Of a stretch of 16,460 bases of DNA, positions 12,863 through 16,460 are shown one piece after another (the first letter of the stretch is position 1; every line of letters starts with the position of its first letter). Position numbers and translations under genes: made by a program. Source of the stretch: Bacteroidales bacterium (GTDB lineage Bacteria > Bacteroidota > Bacteroidia > Bacteroidales > Bacteroidaceae); assembly GCA_030523385.1 (NCBI GenBank), contig JAUNIV010000008.1:1-16460 (forward strand), read 5' to 3'. The notes under the pieces are model-generated. The model had not been told where the DNA came from. It saw only the letters and a list, made by a program, of their open reading frames with translations, and searched no databases.

Positions 12863-13071
12863 GTTTCCCAGAGGAACGCAAAAAACGGCAGAATATTACG
12901 GCTTGCGGTGTTCCTATTGGTGGAGCAAAAGGAAGGTAAAGGCAAACATTACTATCTATCTGTTGCAGAAAAAGAGCTTGGTAAAGGCATCGTCATTTCT
13001 TCTAAAACTTTTGTTTTCATAATGCCCAATCCTGCAATTTTATCTTATTTTTAATATTTTAAACATGCAGA
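12863..13071. other. Intergenic stretch between tRNA-Phe terminator and lut promoter
   Basis: No confident gene is present. One plus frame stays open for more than 60 codons and ends with TAA at 13052-13054. A GTG-started version would be 12908-13054 (48 codons), containing VEQKEGKGKHYYLSVAEKEL. It has no ribosome site, promoter or recognisable family. It may be chance or a decayed remnant inserted next to the tRNA. Confidence 0.3.
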
Positions 13072-13103
13072 TTGTCGTTTTTGGAAACGAAAATATAATT
13101 TTG
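13072..13103 (+). promoter_or_regulatory. Promoter of lutABC with an embedded inverted repeat
   Basis: TTG at 13072-13074, a 21-nt spacer and TAATTTTG at 13096-13103 fit the consensus. The spacer contains the perfect palindrome TCGTTT-TTGG-AAACGA (13075-13090), ideally placed for a repressor to block the polymerase. The leader to ATG 13126 is about 16 nt. Confidence 0.7.
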
Positions 13104-13125
13104 CGCCAACATTAAAACTACTGAT

Positions 13126-13866
13126 ATGAAGATAGGACTTTTTATACCCTGCTATATCAATGCCGTATATCCGGAAGTGGGCGTCGCCTCTTACAAGCTG
13201 CTGAAGAGCTTAGGACTGGATGTGGATTATCCGCTGGATCAAACCTGTTGCGGACAGCCGATGGCCAATGCGGGGTTTGAAAAAAAATCATTGGAGATGG
13301 CTCTCCGTATGGAAAGATTGTTCAAAGAATACGATTATGTGGTGGGACCCTCCGCCAGTTGCGTGGCTTTCGTCAAGGAAAATCATCCCGGCATACTGGA
13401 GAAGAAGGGACACGTCTGCATGAATAGCAAGAAGATATATGACATCTGCGAGTTCCTGCACGACGTGGTGAAAGTGAAAGAGCTGAAAGCCGAATTCCCC
13501 CACAAAGTGAGCATACACAACAGTTGCCACGGTGTGCGCGAACTGCATCTCTCCTCTCCCAGCGAGCAGAACATTCCTTATTACTCCAAGCTGCGCGACT
13601 TGCTGTCATTGGTGAAAGGTATCGAGATATTTGAGCCTAAACGCATGGACGAATGTTGCGGATTCGGTGGCATGTTTGCCATAGAAGAACCGGAAGTGTC
13701 CGTCTGTATGGGTCAAGACAAGGTGAAAGACCACATAAGCACCGGAGCAGAATACATAACCGGTGCCGACAGCTCTTGCCTGATGCACATGGGAGGCGTC
13801 ATCAAACGCGACGGCCTGCCAATAAAGACAATCCACATTGTAGAAATATTAGCCTCCGGATTATGA
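13126..13866 (+). CDS. lutA: L-lactate utilisation protein LutA (Cys-rich CCG domain)
   Basis: A 246-residue cytoplasmic (Fe-S)-binding oxidoreductase subunit of the LutABC (YkgEFG) complex that oxidises L-lactate to pyruvate. Two copies of the heterodisulfide-reductase CCG motif are visible. The first has Cys9 (IPCY) with Cys41-Cys42-Gly (QTCCGQPMANAGF). The second has Cys134 (HNSCHGVREL) with Cys177-Cys178-Gly (DECCGFGGMF) and a later SSCLMHMGG. The length matches LutA. The start at ATG 13126 gives the conserved N-terminus MKIGLFIPCYINAVYP. The stop overlaps the start of lutB (ATGA), so translation is coupled. Confidence 0.94.
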   Translation: MKIGLFIPCYINAVYPEVGVASYKLLKSLGLDVDYPLDQTCCGQPMANAGFEKKSLEMALRMERLFKEYDYVVGPSASCVAFVKENHPGILEKKGHVCMNSKKIYDICEFLHDVVKVKELKAEFPHKVSIHNSCHGVRELHLSSPSEQNIPYYSKLRDLLSLVKGIEIFEPKRMDECCGFGGMFAIEEPEVSVCMGQDKVKDHISTGAEYITGADSSCLMHMGGVIKRDGLPIKTIHIVEILASGL

Positions 13867-15230
13867 GTACAAAACATTCGAAAGCTGCGGCCAGCTTCAT
13901 AGCCAACCGCCAGCAAGAAGCCTGGCACGATGAGACCCTCTGGATGGTACGTGCCAAAAGGGACAAGATGAGCCGTTCGCTTCCCGAATGGGAACGGCTG
14001 CGCGACCTGGCCCGCGACATCAAACTTTATTCTAACAGTCATCTGGATACTCTTTTAGAAGAGTTCGAAAGGAATGCCACGGCCAATGGGGCAATCGTGC
14101 ATTGGGCAAAGGATGCCGCCGAACACAATGCCATCGTGGAAGAGATACTCAAGCAACACGGAGCGCACACGCTCATCAAGAGCAAATCCATGCTGACGGA
14201 AGAATGCGGCATGAACGAATACCTCTTCGAGAAGGGTTATGACATCATAGAAAGCGATTTGGGTGAGCGCATCCTCCAATGGATGAACTTGAAGCCCAGC
14301 CACATCGTGATGCCCGCCATCCATATCAAGCGGCAGGAAGTAGGAAAGATGATGGAACGGGTGCTCGGGACAGAACCTGGCAATTCCGACCCTACTTATC
14401 TGACCCACTCCGTGCGAAAGGATATGCGCCGCAAGTTCTTATCGGCCGATGTGGCTATGACGGGCGCTAACTTTGCCGTGGCTTCTACGGGTGAAATCGT
14501 GGTATGTACCAATGAAGGCAATGCCGACATGGGAACTTCTTTCCCAAAGGTACACATCGCCACGTTCGGTTTAGAGAAGATAGTCCCTAACAGAGCTGCA
14601 TTGGGTGTCTTTACCCGTCTGCTGGCACGTTCGGGCACAGGACAACCCATCACCTCTTACACATCGCACTATCGCAAGCCTAAAGAAGGTTCGGAATTTC
14701 ATATCATCATCGTAGATAACGGACGTACTGACATTCTGGCACAGCCCGACCACATACGCACACTGAACTGCATACGTTGCGGACAGTGCATGAATACTTG
14801 TCCGGTATATCGGAGAACCGGCGGTTATTCTTATACTTATTTCATCCCGGGGCCCATCGGAATCAATTTAGGCATGCTGCGCAATCCGAAGGAATATGCC
14901 GACAATGTTTCCGCCTGCTCGTTGTGTCTTTCATGTTCCAACGTATGCCCGGCCAAAGTGGATTTGGGCGAACAGATTTATCGCTGGAGGCAGAAGTTGG
15001 ATGAGTTAGGGAGAGCCAGCGGAGAAAAGAAACTCATGTCTGCGGGTATGAAGTTCCTGATGGATCGTCCAGCCTGGTTCAACACGGCCTTGAAGTTTGC
15101 TCCATTGGCCAACCAAATGCCCCGCTGCTTAGTGTATAACGGACTGAATGACTGGGGCAAGGGACGGGAGATGCCGACTTTTGCCAAAGAGTCTTTCAAT
15201 GAAATGTGGAAAAAGAACAAAATCAAATAA
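13863..15230 (+). CDS. lutB: L-lactate utilisation iron-sulfur protein LutB
   Basis: A 455-residue subunit of the lactate-oxidising LutABC complex. ATG at 13863 overlaps the lutA stop by 4 nt; the frame is open further upstream inside lutA, but that part is the lutA shadow. Residues about 60-290 form a LUD domain (NATANGAIVHWAKDAAEHN; LSADVAMTGANFAVASTGEI). The two ferredoxin-like clusters follow: Cys303, 306, 309 and 313 (CIRCGQCMNTCP) and Cys352, 355, 358 and 362 (CSLCLSCSNVCP). The C-terminal helical tail (GKGREMPTFAKESFNEMW) is also typical. All cluster cysteines are intact. lutC starts 18 nt downstream. Confidence 0.95.
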   Translation: MSTKHSKAAASFIANRQQEAWHDETLWMVRAKRDKMSRSLPEWERLRDLARDIKLYSNSHLDTLLEEFERNATANGAIVHWAKDAAEHNAIVEEILKQHGAHTLIKSKSMLTEECGMNEYLFEKGYDIIESDLGERILQWMNLKPSHIVMPAIHIKRQEVGKMMERVLGTEPGNSDPTYLTHSVRKDMRRKFLSADVAMTGANFAVASTGEIVVCTNEGNADMGTSFPKVHIATFGLEKIVPNRAALGVFTRLLARSGTGQPITSYTSHYRKPKEGSEFHIIIVDNGRTDILAQPDHIRTLNCIRCGQCMNTCPVYRRTGGYSYTYFIPGPIGINLGMLRNPKEYADNVSACSLCLSCSNVCPAKVDLGEQIYRWRQKLDELGRASGEKKLMSAGMKFLMDRPAWFNTALKFAPLANQMPRCLVYNGLNDWGKGREMPTFAKESFNEMWKKNKIK

Positions 15231-15248
15231 CTGAATAACGATAGGATT

Positions 15249-15827
15249 ATGAGTAGCAGAAACGATATATTATCTGCCATCCGAAGCCACACAGGCAAAC
15301 GGTATGAGATGCCCGAACTGACGGTGGATGCCATTGTGTACGAGGATCGAATAAAACAATTTTCCGAAGCACTGAAAGCAGCAGGAGGGCAAGCCATTGT
15401 GTTGCAAGCGGGAGAGGACGTGAATGAAGTGATACGTCGGCACTATCCGGATGCAACCCGCATAGCCTCTAACTTGCCCGACATTACATGCGCCACCTTC
15501 AATCCCGATGACCTGTCCGACCCTCGTGAATTGGACAATACTGATTTGGCCATAGTAGAAGGACACTTCGGAGTGGCAGAAAACGGTGCGGTGTGGATTA
15601 CCCGACAGGTGAAGCACAAGGCACTCTATTTCATAGCAAGCAGTTTAGTCATACTGGTGAACAAGGAGGACATCGTGAACAACATGCACGAGGCCTACAA
15701 ACGGACGGAGCATGCGGAGTATGACTTCGGATGCTTTCTTTCCGGTCCTTCCAAAACAGCTGACATCGAACAGGCTTTGGTATTCGGAGCACATGGTCCG
15801 ATGGGAGTATCAGTTATATTGAGATAA
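15249..15827 (+). CDS. lutC: L-lactate utilisation protein LutC (LUD domain)
   Basis: A 192-residue LUD-domain protein, the third subunit of the lactate oxidation system. Key conserved parts are DTDLAIVEGHFGVAEN-like residues (GHFGVAENGAVWIT at 105-118) and the C-terminal GPSKTADIE with ALVFGAHGPMG, which is the nucleotide/anion-binding-like loop shared by LutC proteins. It is somewhat short compared with Bacillus LutC (about 240 aa) but complete at both ends for the Bacteroidetes form. ATG at 15249 follows an AGGAT-like ribosome site. It ends the operon; a long hairpin follows. Confidence 0.92.
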   Translation: MSSRNDILSAIRSHTGKRYEMPELTVDAIVYEDRIKQFSEALKAAGGQAIVLQAGEDVNEVIRRHYPDATRIASNLPDITCATFNPDDLSDPRELDNTDLAIVEGHFGVAENGAVWITRQVKHKALYFIASSLVILVNKEDIVNNMHEAYKRTEHAEYDFGCFLSGPSKTADIEQALVFGAHGPMGVSVILR

Positions 15828-15887
15828 TCCCTTTCCGGAGAAGATATACCGCAAGTGCCAACGCAGTATATCTTCTCCGGGAGAGGA
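15828..15887. terminator. Bidirectional hairpin between lutC and corA
   Basis: A perfect 15-bp inverted repeat (15835-15849 and 15866-15880) around a 16-nt loop extends outward to 15828/15887 with G.U pairs and one mismatch. It starts just after the lutC stop and ends 17 nt before the corA stop. No T-run follows on either strand, so it may be a Rho-assisted terminator or RNA-end protector. Confidence 0.7.
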
Positions 15888-15904
15888 CAAATCTCACATT
15901 CTTT

Positions 15905-16460
15905 TCAATACCACTTCTTCCGCTTGAAATAAAAATAAATAGCCACGACGAGAAGCAGCATCAGCACCCACGCAAACAGGTAGCCATACTTCCAGTCCAG
16001 TTCGGGCATCCAACGGAAATTCATTCCCCAAATGCCGGCTAAGAAAGTAAGAGGAATAAAGATAGTGGAAACCACGGTCAGTTGTTTCATAATGCTGTTC
16101 ATGCGCTGGTCGTTGTTAGAGAGATAGAGGTCAGCCAAAGCCGAAATCATGTCCCGACAACCTTCCAACGTCTGCAAGACAAACTGCAAATGGTCATTGA
16201 CATCGTTGAAGAAAGGACGGTTGGCTTTGTGCAACAACACATTATCAGCATGCAACAGTTTACTTATCTCTTCCTTGAAAGGCATGATACACTTTCGCAA
16301 CAGGCGGAAGTTACGGCGGTATTGCTGAATGCTCCCTATGCCCGGTACATCTTTGGAGTCTGAAGAAAGCAGATTGGCCTCCAAATCTTCCAGTCCATCC
16401 TCGAAATCGGAAATGATGGAACTGAAACGCGCCATCACACTATTCAGGATAACGCTGAGC
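15905..16460 (-). CDS. corA: CorA-type magnesium channel, C-terminal part
   Basis: About 184 residues are visible; the frame is open to the window edge (it continues upstream of the GTG at 16438), so the N-terminal cytoplasmic domain lies outside. The visible part has the long helix of the funnel (SIISDFEDGLEDLEANLL, LRKCIMPFKEEISKLLH, LYLSNNDQRMNSIMKQLTVV). Transmembrane helix 1 (STIFIPLTFLAGIWGMNF) ends in the selectivity motif Gly-Met-Asn, and helix 2 (YGYLFAWVLMLLLVVAIYFY) is followed by the basic tail KRKKWY. CorA forms a pentamer in the inner membrane that takes up Mg2+ (or Co2+/Ni2+). It is convergent with lutC. Family assignment is certain; whether it is the main Mg2+ channel or a paralogue is not. 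Confidence 0.93.
   Translation of the reverse strand, partial: LSVILNSVMARFSSIISDFEDGLEDLEANLLSSDSKDVPGIGSIQQYRRNFRLLRKCIMPFKEEISKLLHADNVLLHKANRPFFNDVNDHLQFVLQTLEGCRDMISALADLYLSNNDQRMNSIMKQLTVVSTIFIPLTFLAGIWGMNFRWMPELDWKYGYLFAWVLMLLLVVAIYFYFKRKKWY

Noticed and set aside
12501..12881. 126-residue minus-strand frame across tRNA-Phe
   Set aside because: It runs antisense to the tRNA, its terminator and promoter. Only the 50-bp repeat part shows a possible frame signal, recorded as a finding.
13653..13862. Longer start for LutB
   Set aside because: The 70-codon extension lies wholly inside lutA in another frame and has Arg/His-rich shadow composition; the ATGA junction at 13863 gives the normal LutB start.

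Overview
The window looks like a chromosomal segment of a Bacteroidales bacterium (Bacteroides/Phocaeicola-like). Evidence: every clear promoter has the Bacteroidetes -7 box TAnnTTTG with a TTG/TTTG -33 element about 20 nt upstream; leaders are A-rich with weak Shine-Dalgarno sequences; tRNAs lack an encoded CCA; and the gene content fits (FISUMP-type surface protein, secreted NagZ-serine hydrolase fusion, separately encoded 5'-nucleotidase halves, RNase Y next to ZapA, LutABC). Most of the window is housekeeping sequence. No phage, transposase, CRISPR or defence locus is visible.

Layout. 1-843: C-terminal part of a FISUMP/fimbrillin-type exported protein, followed by an unusual cluster of inverted repeats. 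981-1391 (-): rplS (ribosomal protein L19) with its terminator and promoter. 1591-6207 (+): a three-gene operon of exported hydrolases, namely the 5'-nucleotidase C-terminal domain lipoprotein, the matching metallophosphoesterase domain as a separate gene, and a 990-residue GH3 (NagZ-like) plus class C beta-lactamase-like fusion. 6329-6496 (+): a 55-residue 2x[4Fe-4S] ferredoxin with a textbook UUCG terminator. 6619-7551 (+): an EamA/DMT permease, convergent with rny. 7639-9916 (-): a coiled-coil small protein, zapA and rny, with hairpins between zapA and rny. 10085-10949 (+): queD-queE, overlapping, for preQ0/queuosine synthesis. 10999-11071 (-): tRNA-Trp(CCA). 11140-12344 (-): a conserved protein of unknown function overlapping a uracil-DNA-glycosylase-family gene by 4 nt, behind a predicted leader of about 187 nt. 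12731-12803 (+): tRNA-Phe(GAA). 13126-15827 (+): lutA-lutB-lutC for L-lactate oxidation. 15905-16460 (-): C-terminal part of a CorA-type Mg2+ channel, cut by the window edge.

The least explained DNA is non-coding. (a) 868-951 has four copies of a GAAGATATATGC(G)-type motif in alternating orientation that can form mutually exclusive hairpins. (b) 12345-12730 has two gap-free 50-bp direct repeats (37/50 identical by my hand alignment), 217 bp apart, one inside the predicted leader of the unknown gene/glycosylase operon. (c) 9175-9291 has hairpins and a U-tract between zapA and rny. (d) A perfect inverted repeat lies between the -33 and -7 elements of the lut promoter. I found no convincing complete new system; these elements and the exported hydrolase operon deserve the second look.
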